Assembly (NCBI RefSeq): GCF_031583145.1
Contig: NZ_CP134050.1
Location: 2,369,501 to 2,433,500, forward strand
DNA from: Brevibacillus brevis
GTDB lineage: Bacteria > Bacillota > Bacilli > Brevibacillales > Brevibacillaceae
Length of the DNA: 64,000 nt
Direction of reading: 5' to 3'
Below, one piece after another: positions 16,004 to 25,488 of the stretch; position 1 is the stretch's first letter, and each line of letters starts with the position of its first letter. A program made the position numbers and the translations under genes. The notes beneath the pieces are model-generated. The model was not told where the DNA came from. It did not search any database and saw only the letters and a list, made by a program, of their open reading frames with translations.

Positions 16004-17974
16004 TTATTTCGTCAGAGAAAGAGTGCCGAGCTGGCGTCCTCCTTCTATTTTCTGAGCGGCTACGCGGCCTTCGGAAACGGTGTACAGCGTGTCGTTGATG
16101 GTAAGAATGCGGTTGATGTTGTGTTGGCTCGCATACCAGCCGTCTCCCGATTTTTTCCTTTCGTCCTCGCTGAGATGGGTGATTTTGCTGGTCAGCGTAA
16201 AGCCTGACTCCAAGTTCAGATGATAGACGTACGCCCCTTGGAAGGTGAACGTGCCGTATTCGCGAATATCGCCTCCGGACTTTTGCCTGTCTGTCCGTTC
16301 GTAGACGGTCACGGGGAAGGCGAGCAGCTCTTTTTCCTTGGAAAAAAGGAGTGCTTTATGGTTGCTCAAGAGCTCCGAGTCCGTCCCGCGATCTCCAATG
16401 ACGGTTTTGAACGCTTCCTTCGGATGTTGGACGTCCGTCACGTCGAAGAGGGCGATTTTCATTCCCTGGTAGTAGGCCATGTCTTTATCCGACTCGGCTT
16501 CCTTGCCGAAGCCAATAATGTGCGTTTCGTCGTACGGATGCAGGTAGTCGCTGTATCCGGGTATCTTCAGTGCTCCGAGAATCGCAGGAGCTTTCGGTTG
16601 CGCCAGATCGATGACGAACAGCGGGTCGACTTTTTTGAAGGTCACCATATAGGCGCGGTCGCCCATGAAGCGGACGGAGTAGATGCGCTCCCCCGGCGCG
16701 ACGTTTTCCAGCTTCCCGACAGTCTCCAGCTTGTCGTTCAGCACGTACAGGTTGTTTTTGGATGTATGCTCATCGGTGCGCCAGATGTCCCCGCTGGTTG
16801 TCGCCATTCGCAAGTAGCCGTCGTGCTCGTCGAGGGAAAACTGGTTCAAGACGGTCCCAGGAACGGTGCCTTTCCCGGAGAACGCAAGCGTGCCGCCCTT
16901 CATTGCGAAGCGGTAGACGGTCGTCTTGGACTTATCGGCCACAGGCAGAAGGGCAGGTGCCGCCGGTTGCTTGACCGGCTGGGAAGCGGTCCTCACTGCT
17001 TCGTGCTCGGTCACTGCTACGTACAGGTGGTCCGGGGTAGCGTAAATGTTTTCGCCGGCGCCCAAATATGTGTGAAGGGACATTTTTTGCTGAGGACGAT
17101 CCAGATTGACGCCGGCCACCAGCAAGTAATCAGGCTGGATTCTCTCCGGGAAGTACTGGATGTCTCCGTACGGCACATTCTGGTACGTATCGCCCTGCGC
17201 ACTATCCCGGTAGAGCGGACCCGGCAGTTCCTCCTTGCCTTCGAGGATGCGGTACGCGTCCACGTATTGATTCGCGGTGATGTACAGATTCGCGCCGATT
17301 TTGCGAGAGGACAGGTACTGGCCTTCCACATCGAGCTGCCGGATCAAGCGAGGGTTGGCCTTGTCGGATGTGTCGTAAATCATCGCTTTTACGGTTTGCT
17401 GCTCGCGGATGTAGGGAACTCTCCACTTGGCGGAAGTCTGCGGAGCAGCCTTGATCGACTCGTGCGCCTGGCCGATGACGATCAGTCGACTCGCATCCAC
17501 GTACAGCTCCAGAGGCGAAAAGAGTCCGTCTGCATAGGTGATGCGACTGGCGACCCGCATGCGGTCGGCTGGATAGGCCTGGATGATGCGCACTTCCTGA
17601 GGTGTCGCTTGGTACAGGTATGAGCCGTCTGTCTTGACGATGTCTGCCTCATCAACGCCCGCTACCTGTGTATTCGTCCTGGAGAAGTCTGCCGAGGCGC
17701 CTGGTGCTGCACCTGCCATGCTGGACTGCGGGGCGGCGGCCTGTTTTTCGACGACGGCCGACTCCATGATGCCCGCATATCCGCCTCGTCCTTGTTCTTG
17801 CCACTTTGTCTCCAGCAGCTTCTTGAGCTGGCTATACGAGCCTACAGTCGGCAAACCGTCATCGCCGGCTGCCGCTACTTCTTCTTCGCTCAGCGCGCCC
17901 GAACCCGCAAATAGCGGAGTGAATGCGAGCGTAAGCACGGTCGCGACGAGCAGCAAGGACCATCTCTTCTTCAT
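16004..17974 (-). CDS. Secreted beta-propeller domain protein (COG4880 type)
   Basis: A 656-residue protein with a signal peptide (MKKRWSLLLVATVLTLAF, cut after about residue 24). It carries the SRTNTQVAGVDEADIVKTDG motif that marks the secreted C-terminal beta-propeller family distantly related to WD40 proteins. Repeated blades such as GDRAYMVTFKKVDPLFVIDL fill the rest. The role of the family is unknown; binding or sensing at the cell surface is likely. ATG at 17974 follows AAAGGGGG. The product ends at GTLSLTK. Confidence 0.85.
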   Translation of the reverse strand: MKKRWSLLLVATVLTLAFTPLFAGSGALSEEEVAAAGDDGLPTVGSYSQLKKLLETKWQEQGRGGYAGIMESAVVEKQAAAPQSSMAGAAPGASADFSRTNTQVAGVDEADIVKTDGSYLYQATPQEVRIIQAYPADRMRVASRITYADGLFSPLELYVDASRLIVIGQAHESIKAAPQTSAKWRVPYIREQQTVKAMIYDTSDKANPRLIRQLDVEGQYLSSRKIGANLYITANQYVDAYRILEGKEELPGPLYRDSAQGDTYQNVPYGDIQYFPERIQPDYLLVAGVNLDRPQQKMSLHTYLGAGENIYATPDHLYVAVTEHEAVRTASQPVKQPAAPALLPVADKSKTTVYRFAMKGGTLAFSGKGTVPGTVLNQFSLDEHDGYLRMATTSGDIWRTDEHTSKNNLYVLNDKLETVGKLENVAPGERIYSVRFMGDRAYMVTFKKVDPLFVIDLAQPKAPAILGALKIPGYSDYLHPYDETHIIGFGKEAESDKDMAYYQGMKIALFDVTDVQHPKEAFKTVIGDRGTDSELLSNHKALLFSKEKELLAFPVTVYERTDRQKSGGDIREYGTFTFQGAYVYHLNLESGFTLTSKITHLSEDERKKSGDGWYASQHNINRILTINDTLYTVSEGRVAAQKIEGGRQLGTLSLTK

Positions 17975-18091
17975 AAATTTCCCCCTTTATACGTTCGGAC
18001 AACGGTATGGTCACCTGATTATAGGACGGATGGTTGCGGCAAATGTTTCACACTTCTTCGGTCACAACCTACGGACAGCCAAGAGAGCGTA

Positions 18092-18100
18092 TGCTATAAT
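18092..18100 (+). promoter_or_regulatory. Extended -10 promoter of the fumarase gene
   Basis: TGCTATAAT (TGn plus a perfect -10) with no good -35. It lies 52 bases before the start codon. Confidence 0.55.
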
Positions 18101-18152
18101 AGTAGGCGGTTTAGGATACCAAACACACCACTTCTCAAAAGGGGCGTCATAG

Positions 18153-19685
18153 ATGGAAAACTTGTACCAAAGCATCCTCGAGCTGATCACGGATACGTCC
18201 ACCAACCTGCCGCCTGACGTGCGCCGCGCCGTCAACGCTGCAAAACAAAAAGAAGATTTGGGCACTCGCGCTGCGCTTTCCTTGTCTACGATTGCGCAAA
18301 ACGTAGTGATGGCAGAAGAGAACGTTTCTCCGATCTGCCAAGATACCGGCATGCCGACGTTTGAAGTGAAGACGCCAGTCGGTGTCAACCAACTGATCAT
18401 CAAAAAAGCGATCAAGGAAGCAATCGCAGAAGCGACCAAAACAGGCAAGTTGCGGTCCAACTCCGTAGATTCCTTGACCGGAGCAAACACTGGGGACAAC
18501 CTCGGACCAGGTACTCCCGTCATTCACTTTGAGCAGTGGGAAGAAGACGAGATCGAAATCAAGCTGATCCTCAAGGGCGGCGGATGTGAAAACAAAAACA
18601 TTCAATACTCGCTTCCTTGTGAGCTCGAGGGCCTCGGAAAAGTAGGCCGCAACCTGGATGGCGTGCGCAAGTGCATCCTGCATGCGGTATATCAAGCGCA
18701 AGGTCAAGGCTGCTCCGCAGGCTTCATCGGCGTGGGCATCGGGGGAGACCGCACATCCGGCTATGCGCTGGCGAAGCATCAGCTGTTCCGCCGCGTGGAC
18801 GACGTGAATCCGATTCCGGAACTGGCCGAGCTGGAAAACTACATCATGGAAACCGCGAACCAGCTGGGAATCGGAACCATGGGCTTCGGCGGAAATGCGA
18901 CACTGCTCGGCTGTAAGATCGGAGCAGAAAACCGCCTGCCAGCCAGCTTCTTCGTTTCCGTAGCGTATAACTGCTGGGCATTCCGCCGCCAGGGCGTCCG
19001 CCTCAATCCGGAAACAGGCGAAATCATCCGCTATCTGTACAAAGATGAGAAAGTGGAAATGGACCTGACTCCGGCAGCGGCTGCAGAAGAAAAAACCGAG
19101 CGTCGGGAAGTCGTCCTGCAAGCGCCGATTTCTGAAGAGCAGATCCGCAGCCTGAAAGTAGGCGATGTGGTTATCATCAACGGCGAAATGCACACAGGCC
19201 GCGATGCTTTGCACAGCTACCTGATGGAAAACGATTGCCCGGTCGATCTGAACGGCGGAATCATCTATCACTGTGGTCCGGTCATGCTCAAAGACGAAGC
19301 GGGCGAGTGGCATGTGAAAGCGGCAGGTCCGACGACCTCCATCCGCGAGGAGCCTTACCAAGGCGAGATCATCAAAAAGTTCGGTATCCGCGCTGTCATC
19401 GGAAAAGGCGGTATGGGTGCGAAGACGCTGAAAGCTCTGCAAGAGCACGGGGCCGTCTACCTCAATGCAATCGGGGGAGCCGCGCAATACTATGCTGAAT
19501 GCTTGGAAAAAGTAGAAGGTGTGGACTTCATGGAATTCGGTATTCCGGAAGCGATGTGGCACCTGCGCGTGAAAGGCTTCGCCGCGATCGTCACGATGGA
19601 TTCGCATGGCAACAGCTTGCACGCGGATGTAGAGAAATCTTCGCTGGAAAAATTGGCGCAATTTGCTGCACCGGTATTTAAATAA
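18153..19685 (+). CDS. Class I fumarate hydratase (iron-sulfur type)
   Basis: A 510-residue enzyme of the TCA cycle that interconverts fumarate and malate. It is the single-chain form in which the alpha (TtdA-like) part, about 1-285, is joined to the beta (TtdB-like) part, about 320-510. Three cysteines in SPICQDTG (about 62), GGGCENKN (about 146) and GQGCSAGF (about 187) should hold the [4Fe-4S] cluster. MHTGRDALH and IGKGGMG in the second half are typical of the beta part. ATG at 18153 follows AAAAGGGG. It is a single-gene unit with its own promoter and terminator. Confidence 0.95.
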   Translation: MENLYQSILELITDTSTNLPPDVRRAVNAAKQKEDLGTRAALSLSTIAQNVVMAEENVSPICQDTGMPTFEVKTPVGVNQLIIKKAIKEAIAEATKTGKLRSNSVDSLTGANTGDNLGPGTPVIHFEQWEEDEIEIKLILKGGGCENKNIQYSLPCELEGLGKVGRNLDGVRKCILHAVYQAQGQGCSAGFIGVGIGGDRTSGYALAKHQLFRRVDDVNPIPELAELENYIMETANQLGIGTMGFGGNATLLGCKIGAENRLPASFFVSVAYNCWAFRRQGVRLNPETGEIIRYLYKDEKVEMDLTPAAAAEEKTERREVVLQAPISEEQIRSLKVGDVVIINGEMHTGRDALHSYLMENDCPVDLNGGIIYHCGPVMLKDEAGEWHVKAAGPTTSIREEPYQGEIIKKFGIRAVIGKGGMGAKTLKALQEHGAVYLNAIGGAAQYYAECLEKVEGVDFMEFGIPEAMWHLRVKGFAAIVTMDSHGNSLHADVEKSSLEKLAQFAAPVFK

Positions 19686-19694
19686 GAAGATTGG

Positions 19695-19729
19695 AAACCC
19701 TCCGGCACTTGATGTGTCGGAGGGTTTTC
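19695..19729 (+). terminator. Terminator after fumarase
   Basis: AAACCCTCCGGCAC (19695-19708) pairs with GTGTCGGAGGGTTT (19714-19727, one G.U), then T. Confidence 0.9.
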
Positions 19730-19888
19730 GTTTGGGCATGGTAGGAAAGCCTGGCATTTCGCAAGGGGGCACGGCGTTTAACCTGGGTGTTTGACTATTC
19801 TTGCAAAAATGGGTATTGGTTTAGGGTCGCCGGGCGCGGCAGGGAATAGGCTAGTAGCGAAACATATCCCATAAGGAGTGATCCTAAC

Positions 19889-20281
19889 GTGAACTATGTA
19901 GTCCGTGCGGGGGACACACTGAACAGCATCGCTGCCCGGTTTGGCGTATCGGTCCAGGAACTGATCCGCGTCAATAATATCGCTTACCCGTATTACATCT
20001 ACGTCGGGCAGACCATCTACATCCCGACAGCTACCACCCCAACTCCGACTCCACCGCCCATGAGCGACTTCGACCGTCGTCTGACGAGGGCCGAATACCG
20101 GATCGATGCGCTGCGCGACGACTATACCAAGCTGGATGACCGCGTAGACAGGCTAGAGACCAGAATCGGCAGACTGGAGACACGCGTCAACAATCTGGAG
20201 CGGCCCTATCCGACGTCGGCACCTCGCCCACGTCCGGCGACAACTCCGACTCCTCGTCCCACCACGCCTCCGCGTTCGTAA
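19889..20281 (+). CDS. LysM-domain protein with coiled coil
   Basis: A 130-residue protein. Residues 1-45 form one LysM domain (YVVRAGDTLNSIAARFGVSV, then NNIAYPYYIYVGQTIYIP), which binds peptidoglycan or chitin-like glycans. A Pro/Thr linker leads to a heptad coiled coil (DRVDRLETRIGRLETRVNNLE) and a Pro/Arg/Thr-rich tail. No signal peptide is present, as in several LysM proteins placed on spores from the mother cell. The start is GTG at 19889 behind AAGGAGTGA. The role in spore surface or envelope is inference. Confidence 0.85.
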   Translation: MNYVVRAGDTLNSIAARFGVSVQELIRVNNIAYPYYIYVGQTIYIPTATTPTPTPPPMSDFDRRLTRAEYRIDALRDDYTKLDDRVDRLETRIGRLETRVNNLERPYPTSAPRPRPATTPTPRPTTPPRS

Positions 20282-20371
20282 AGAAGGTGCGATAATTTTT
20301 CTCGTCTGGCCATTTCCTCCACAGGCTCTGCTGCATAGGTTGATAGGAGAGAATCAAGAGGAGGTGCGGCC

Positions 20372-20560
20372 ATGTTCGGGCTCAATGGGAAAGTTGTGCG
20401 CCATCATTTCAATGGTGTCTACGGGAAAGTAGTGCAGATCCGGGAGCTGGTGGAAGTCCTGGATACCGTATTCGATTCCTTTCACAAAGTAAATACCATC
20501 AGCAAGACCATGCTTGGACCGCGCAAACCGAGCGCCAAAAAGCTGGACCGACTTCGCTGA
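20372..20560 (+). CDS. Small basic protein, unknown function
   Basis: A 62-residue frame from ATG 20372 with AGGAGGTG seven bases upstream and a terminator 15 bases after the stop. It begins MFGLNGKVVRHHFNGVYGKV and ends with a basic PRKPSAKKLDRLR. No membrane helix or known motif is seen. It lies between the LysM gene and a converging spore-protein gene, so a spore role is possible but unproven. Confidence 0.6.
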   Translation: MFGLNGKVVRHHFNGVYGKVVQIRELVEVLDTVFDSFHKVNTISKTMLGPRKPSAKKLDRLR

Positions 20561-20574
20561 CGGAGCAAACGAAG

Positions 20575-20614
20575 AGAACCCCGCTGCCTTTGGCAATAGG
20601 CAACGGGGTTCTTT
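20575..20614 (+). terminator. Terminator between the small protein and the SASP gene
   Basis: AGAACCCCG-c-TGCC pairs with GGCA-a-CGGGGTTCT, followed by a T tract. It is nearly symmetrical and can serve both converging genes. Confidence 0.8.
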
Positions 20615-20639
20615 CATCAAGCCGATAAAAAACGAAGCA

Positions 20640-20906
20640 TCAGGTTTTTGGATTCGAACGGTTCTGCACGGCCTGCATGCCCATTTTGATCATTTCTTTG
20701 ACCATGCTGCCGCCGAGGCGTCCGCCGATGCGGCCGGCATCATGAGAACTGAGCTGCCCATTGTAGCCGTCCGACAGCGGGACATGCAGTTCGCGAGCGA
20801 CTTCATACTTCGCCTGATCCGGATCAGTGACATCCGCGACTCGCGCCTTCAGCGCATCCAGACCTGTGCGGGCATTCGGGACCAAAGGGCGCCTTCTTCT
20901 GCTCAT
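20640..20906 (-). CDS. Alpha/beta-type small acid-soluble spore protein (SASP)
   Basis: An 88-residue protein. KYEVARELHVPLSDGYNG, then LSSHDAGRIGGRLGGSMVKEMI, is the diagnostic sequence of alpha/beta-type SASPs. These coat spore DNA, push it toward A-like form and protect it from UV and heat, and are cut by the GPR protease on germination. ATG at 20906 has AGAGGTGATC upstream, an unusually exact match to the 16S tail. A basic N-terminal RRRRPL extension precedes the core. It would be transcribed by the forespore sigma G in relatives; no promoter was identified here. Confidence 0.95.
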   Translation of the reverse strand: MSRRRRPLVPNARTGLDALKARVADVTDPDQAKYEVARELHVPLSDGYNGQLSSHDAGRIGGRLGGSMVKEMIKMGMQAVQNRSNPKT

Positions 20907-20937
20907 TTTGATCACCTCTGTCCCTTATCATGCCCGT

Positions 20938-22053
20938 TTAGACCAATGCCTTGCGCAAGGTGAAGTCCGTTTCCGGATAGTAGGTATTGGCAACGAGCAA
21001 ATTGGGGCCGGCGCATTTGGCAGCCGGACAATGGCAATTGATGGTTTGATTCAGCGGGTGGTTTTGCCACGCCGCGAACATCGTCTCCAGGCGATCGGTC
21101 CGGATGTTGCCGAGCGGTTCGACATCGCCGAAATCGGTCACGATCACGTCGCCGGTAAAGATGTTGACGTTGAGGCGATTGCGGCCGTCCGGATCGTTGC
21201 GTGTCGTTACATTTTTGGATTCGCGCAGGCGCAGGATCAGCTCGCGGTCCGCTTCATGCGGACTGCATGCGAAGAACGGCAAGGTGCCGAACAGCATCCA
21301 AAGCTCGTCGTTGCGGATGTCGAGCATCCGGTGAATGGCGGCGCGCAGCTCTTCCAGCGTGAGTACGTCCAGATCGCGGGCAAAGTCGCTCGCGTACATC
21401 GGATGCACTTCGTGGCGGCGGGCACCCATCTCCTGAATCTGCTGGTGCAGTGTCGCAAGCTTTGGCCAAGTCCGATGGTTCAGCATCGTTTCGGCAGAGA
21501 CGAAGACCCCCGCATCCGCCAATTTTCGCGCATTGTCCATGATGCCGTGAAACAAGGCTTCCGCCTGCTTGATTGAAACCGACTGTCTGCCTTTTGCGTA
21601 AACAATATCATGGAATTCTTCAGGGGTAGACCAGTTCCATGAAATGTGCATGACGTCTATGTAGGGCAAAATCAGTTCGTAGCGCGAAAACGGCATGGTC
21701 ATGTTGGAATTGATTTGCGTCCGCAGTCCGCGTTCGGCGGCGTACCGGAGTATCGGCAGAATCACTTCTTTGACCGTACGCTCGCTGTACATCGGTTCGC
21801 CGCCTGTTATACTGAGGGTAGTGAGATCGCTCGCTTCGTCCATCCGACGCAGGAGCAGATCGACGGGAAGTGCAGGATCGTCCTTGTAACGCAATGTATC
21901 GCCTACCGCGCAATGCTCGCAGCGGAGATTGCACAGGTTCGTTACGGTAAATTCGACGCTGGTCAGCTTGTATGCTGGCGGTGTCGCACCTGTCAGCGGC
22001 TCCCATGGGTCTTGCTTAGGTGTGATGGGTGTAGTCGGAACCATTCGGATCAA
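20938..22053 (-). CDS. yfkAB: Radical SAM protein of the YfkAB type (CxCxxxxC motif)
   Basis: A 371-residue radical SAM protein. CNLRCEHC (Cys 41, 45 and 48) binds the SAM-coordinating [4Fe-4S] cluster and SITGGEPM is the usual GGE motif. The C-terminal CHCPAAKC is the CxCxxxxC motif that defines the YfkAB group and probably binds a second cluster. In B. subtilis yfkA and yfkB are parts of the same gene; here the protein is one chain. Substrate and product are unknown. It is not overlapped by the SASP gene 32 bases downstream, and its own start at 22053 is followed immediately by MIRMVPTTPI. Confidence 0.88.
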   Translation of the reverse strand: MIRMVPTTPITPKQDPWEPLTGATPPAYKLTSVEFTVTNLCNLRCEHCAVGDTLRYKDDPALPVDLLLRRMDEASDLTTLSITGGEPMYSERTVKEVILPILRYAAERGLRTQINSNMTMPFSRYELILPYIDVMHISWNWSTPEEFHDIVYAKGRQSVSIKQAEALFHGIMDNARKLADAGVFVSAETMLNHRTWPKLATLHQQIQEMGARRHEVHPMYASDFARDLDVLTLEELRAAIHRMLDIRNDELWMLFGTLPFFACSPHEADRELILRLRESKNVTTRNDPDGRNRLNVNIFTGDVIVTDFGDVEPLGNIRTDRLETMFAAWQNHPLNQTINCHCPAAKCAGPNLLVANTYYPETDFTLRKALV

Positions 22054-22129
22054 TGGTGGAAACCTCCTTCAATTACGCGTACATCCTAACCATTATAACG
22101 ACATTCGGGCGGAAGGAGAATAGCTAACG

Positions 22130-22807
22130 ATGATTATGGGCATGTCTTTTAGTCGGGGAGTGTTTTTTCACGACCGCAATGTCCTGGCATGCGCGGAAGT
22201 GAAAGATGGCGTCATCCATATATGGGCGGAAAAAATCACACTGCGAACGATCGGAAAGCTCTGGTACCGAATTTTTTTCTCTTTTCCCTGGTATTATCAG
22301 TTGTTTCATCTGCTTCTGGCCGGTTTTGCCATAGCGGCTTTGGCCGTTCCTTCTCTGGCAATAATCGACCCCATGTGGATTGCAGTCTACATAGGAGGGT
22401 TTCACTTCGTCTTCCCGAAGGTCATGAAAAAGTTTCACGGAGCAGAGCATAAAGTATTTAGCTATCCCGGAAGGAAAACGCTGGACGCCTTGGGGGAAAT
22501 CGCGAAGGCCGATATCGTCAACGCAGGGTGTTCGACCAACCTGGTGGTCTGGTTTTTCATCGGGTTCTTGCTGGCTGTCTTATTCCTCCCGCTTGAGTGG
22601 AGTGTTGCTTGCGGCGTGGCAGGGTTGCTTGCGGGGATGCTTGGAGACCGGTACTTGCGCAAATATTGCGGGTTTGCCTACAGGCTTTCGGCATTTTTCC
22701 AAAAACATTTCACGACAAAGGAGCCTGACCGGCTGCATCTGGAGACGGCGATCCGTTCGTACATGCTATTCGAGCACATGCGCGAGATGGAGCGTCGGGT
22801 GGCGTGA
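22130..22807 (+). CDS. DUF1385 (YqhQ-like) membrane protein
   Basis: A 225-residue protein with about four membrane helices in two pairs. FHGAEHKVFSYPG followed by ADIVNAGCSTNLVVWF corresponds to the HGAEHK and R.STNL motifs of YqhQ-type DUF1385 proteins. Function of the family is unknown. The start ATG at 22130 lies about 11 bases after AAGGAG; ATGs at 22136 and 22142 are also possible. It stands alone, with a terminator just behind. Confidence 0.75.
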   Translation: MIMGMSFSRGVFFHDRNVLACAEVKDGVIHIWAEKITLRTIGKLWYRIFFSFPWYYQLFHLLLAGFAIAALAVPSLAIIDPMWIAVYIGGFHFVFPKVMKKFHGAEHKVFSYPGRKTLDALGEIAKADIVNAGCSTNLVVWFFIGFLLAVLFLPLEWSVACGVAGLLAGMLGDRYLRKYCGFAYRLSAFFQKHFTTKEPDRLHLETAIRSYMLFEHMREMERRVA

Positions 22808-22817
22808 CAGGAATAGC

Positions 22818-22854
22818 AAAAGAGGAGAGGGCGGACCCCTCTCCTTTGTTTTTT
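22818..22854 (+). terminator. Terminator between the DUF1385 and DMT genes
   Basis: GGAGAGGG (22824-22831) pairs with CCCTCTCC (22837-22844), flanked by AAAG and TTTG, then six T. Confidence 0.85.
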
Positions 22855-22870
22855 GTCGTCAGGATGAACG

Positions 22871-23797
22871 TTATTTGCCGATGTGCCGTACGACTTTCGG
22901 TTCTCTGTCCAACAGCTGCCTCAGGCTTTGCAGATTGACGAGAATAATTCCCGAAAGGATCGTGATCCCCCCAGCCAATGAAAGCAACGACAACGGCTCG
23001 CCGTAAAATGCCACCCCGAGGCACAAGGAAATCAACGGGGAGATGTACAGCCAGGTGGATGGAAAGACTGGACCTGCCTTGGCGACAAGCCAGTAAAAAA
23101 TCGTGTGTCCCATCATCGAGCCGACGAAAATCAAGTACAAAAGCGAGAGAGAGGATCGCGGATCGGCAAACATCGATCCGATGTGCACGTTCTCGGTGAA
23201 CAGCGACACGATCAGCAGCAGCAGCCCGCCATGCACCATTTGCGCGGCATTCAAAGCGATCGGAGAGGTATCCTGGAAGTGTTGGATGACGTGCCGGGAG
23301 TACACAGCCCCGACGGCGTAAAACAGCTCCCCGACCACAACCGCCAGGCATCCGAGCACCCACCATTTGTCGTACGTGATCGTCAGACCGGGCAAAACCA
23401 GCAGGATGACCCCGAGCAAGCCGATGAGGCAGCCGGCCAATGTGGTTCCGGAAAGCGAAAGACGGGTGACCCGCGACTGGATGAGCATGATCATCAGCGG
23501 GCCTGTCGCCGACAAGACAGCGGCAATCCCGGAGCTTACGTATTGTTCAGCCCAGTACAGGGCGGCGAATACTCCGAAGGTCAAGCCGATCCCCGTCAAA
23601 AACATTTCTTTTCGTAAAAGAAGCGAAAGCCGCGCCTTTTTCGTGCAAACCATCCACCCGAGCAAGATCACACCCGCCAGAAAAAAGCGGATCCCGGCGG
23701 AGAAAAAGGGGGTGGCTCCGGCATCGATTCCGATTTTGATGGCCAAAAACGTCGTCCCGAAGATCAAGCACATCACGATATAATTGAACAGTACCAT
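22871..23797 (-). CDS. DMT-superfamily exporter with two EamA domains
   Basis: A 308-residue protein with ten predicted membrane helices in two EamA repeats (about 5-135 and 150-290). FGTTFLAIKIGIDAGATPFF at the start and PVFPSTWLYISPLISLCLGV in the second half are typical. Family members export amino acids or metabolites. It is divergent from a MocR-type regulator, an arrangement often seen where the regulator controls the exporter. ATG at 23797 follows AAAGGAGG. Confidence 0.88.
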   Translation of the reverse strand: MVLFNYIVMCLIFGTTFLAIKIGIDAGATPFFSAGIRFFLAGVILLGWMVCTKKARLSLLLRKEMFLTGIGLTFGVFAALYWAEQYVSSGIAAVLSATGPLMIMLIQSRVTRLSLSGTTLAGCLIGLLGVILLVLPGLTITYDKWWVLGCLAVVVGELFYAVGAVYSRHVIQHFQDTSPIALNAAQMVHGGLLLLIVSLFTENVHIGSMFADPRSSLSLLYLIFVGSMMGHTIFYWLVAKAGPVFPSTWLYISPLISLCLGVAFYGEPLSLLSLAGGITILSGIILVNLQSLRQLLDREPKVVRHIGK

Positions 23798-23837
23798 GTC
23801 TATTCCTCCTTTTCCCTATCATAAGCGGGGAGGAATA

Positions 23838-23864
23838 GAACAGATGTGATCGAACAGAACAGAT
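23838..23864. promoter_or_regulatory. Candidate MocR operator: two GAACAGAT direct repeats
   Basis: GAACAGAT occurs at 23838-23845 and 23857-23864, with a further GAACAG at 23852, in the 114-base divergent gap. MocR regulators often bind direct repeats. TATGAT at 23880 could be the -10 of the MocR gene. Confidence 0.45.
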
Positions 23865-23911
23865 AAGGATCGCGCTCTCGTATGATAAGGGGACGGAAGG
23901 AGGGAGCCTGC

Positions 23912-25345
23912 ATGAAACGACAAGTGCTTGCCAGCGAACAATCCGAAAAGCTCTTCGAACAAATCTGCGACTACTTGTTGGAGAGGATCAGACGAGGCGA
24001 ATGGAAACCGCATGAGAAGCTGCCCTCTGTACGCGCTTTGGCAGCACAGTTTCAGGTCCATCGGCTGACTGTCTTTAAAGCGTATCAGTTGCTCAAACAA
24101 AATGGAAACGTGTACGTCAAGGACAAATCGGGTTATTTCGTACAACCCGGCAACAAATGGTCCATGGGGGCCGATCACGATCCGATCGTGTCCGCCTACG
24201 TGCAGGAAAGCCATCTATCGGAAATTCACCAGGTGCAGGCGGCGTACCAATTTTCCAAGGCGTTGCTCGACCCGAACCTCCTGCCCAATCTGTACTTTTC
24301 CGAGTACGTCAAAAAGGTGTTCGATCTGTATCCGAAAGTGCTGGGCACGTATTCCACGACGCAAGGGGATGAGGAGCTGAGGGAGGCTCTGTGCCGCTAT
24401 TTTACGGAGGAGTACCGCTTCTATCTGTCTCCGGAGGAATTGCTGATCTCATCCGGTTCGCAGGAAGCCATCGACTTGATCGCGAGGGTTCTGGTCAAGC
24501 CAAGAGACGCCGTGCTCATCGAAAGGCCTACGTACAGCCCTGCCATTGATGTCTTTCGCAGGGAGGGTGCAGCGATCGTTCCGGTCGAGATCGGGCGGGA
24601 CGGTTATGACCTGGGCGAGGTGGAACGGCTGATGAAAACACACAAGCCGCGCCTGTTTTATCTCAATCCGACTTTTCACAATCCGACGGGTTATACCGTG
24701 CCGGCCGAGCAGCGCAAGCGCCTTGCGGAAATCGCCCAGGAGTACCAGTGCCTGCTGATAGAGGATGACCCGTACCGCGATATTTACTTTGGGGAGAAGC
24801 CGCCGTTGCCGATTTTTTCCTATGATACCTCAGGGACTGTCATTTACATCCGCAGCTTCAGCAAATATGTCGGGCCCGGCTTGGGGATCGCCACCGTGGC
24901 ATGCCGTCCCTCCATCATGAAGCTGTTGATCCGGGCAAAGTCACTCGCGGACAGCGGCACTCCGCTGCTCAATCAAAAAATCTTTCTGCATTACTTCTTT
25001 TCCAGTCGGATGCAGCAGCATTTGGAGAAGCTGCGAATCGCTCTTTCGGTTCGCAAGGAGATCATGGAAGAAGGACTGTCTGATACCGACTGGCAATGGT
25101 CCAGCCCGCAAGGAGGCTTTAATTTGTGGGTGAGGCTGCCTGAATCGGTGCGCATGGACTTTTTGCTCGCCAAAAGCATCGAGCAATCCATCACGTTTGT
25201 CCCCGGATCGATTTGCGACCCGCAAAGGGAGCTGGATTCGTGGATGAGGGTGAGCTATTCCTTCCTGAACGAACAGCAACTGCGGGATGGAATCAAAAGG
25301 CTTGTTGGTGTGTACCGGGAGCTTCCGCAATCGTGCGACGCTTGA
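23912..25345 (+). CDS. MocR/GntR-family regulator with aminotransferase-like domain
   Basis: A 477-residue protein. Residues 1-75 form a GntR winged helix (LLERIRRGEWKPHEKLPSVRALAAQFQVHR is the recognition region). The rest is a fold-type I aminotransferase domain with the PLP lysine in YIRSFSKYVGPGLG (about 317) and NPTFHNPTGY. MocR proteins use PLP and an amine ligand to switch nearby genes on or off. ATG at 23912 follows GGAGGGAG. The divergent DMT exporter is the likely target. Confidence 0.9.
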   Translation: MKRQVLASEQSEKLFEQICDYLLERIRRGEWKPHEKLPSVRALAAQFQVHRLTVFKAYQLLKQNGNVYVKDKSGYFVQPGNKWSMGADHDPIVSAYVQESHLSEIHQVQAAYQFSKALLDPNLLPNLYFSEYVKKVFDLYPKVLGTYSTTQGDEELREALCRYFTEEYRFYLSPEELLISSGSQEAIDLIARVLVKPRDAVLIERPTYSPAIDVFRREGAAIVPVEIGRDGYDLGEVERLMKTHKPRLFYLNPTFHNPTGYTVPAEQRKRLAEIAQEYQCLLIEDDPYRDIYFGEKPPLPIFSYDTSGTVIYIRSFSKYVGPGLGIATVACRPSIMKLLIRAKSLADSGTPLLNQKIFLHYFFSSRMQQHLEKLRIALSVRKEIMEEGLSDTDWQWSSPQGGFNLWVRLPESVRMDFLLAKSIEQSITFVPGSICDPQRELDSWMRVSYSFLNEQQLRDGIKRLVGVYRELPQSCDA

Positions 25346-25488
25346 CTCTTTTTCTCATTTTGACTCGGGAACGATAGACAAGGAAAGGCCGGGAAACCGT
25401 GTTCAGGTTGGCTTCCCGGCCTTTTTGGCGCGGCGAAATTCACGTCTGGAAAGCGGTTATTGGCCAGGTGAGGGAATTTTTTCAAATA

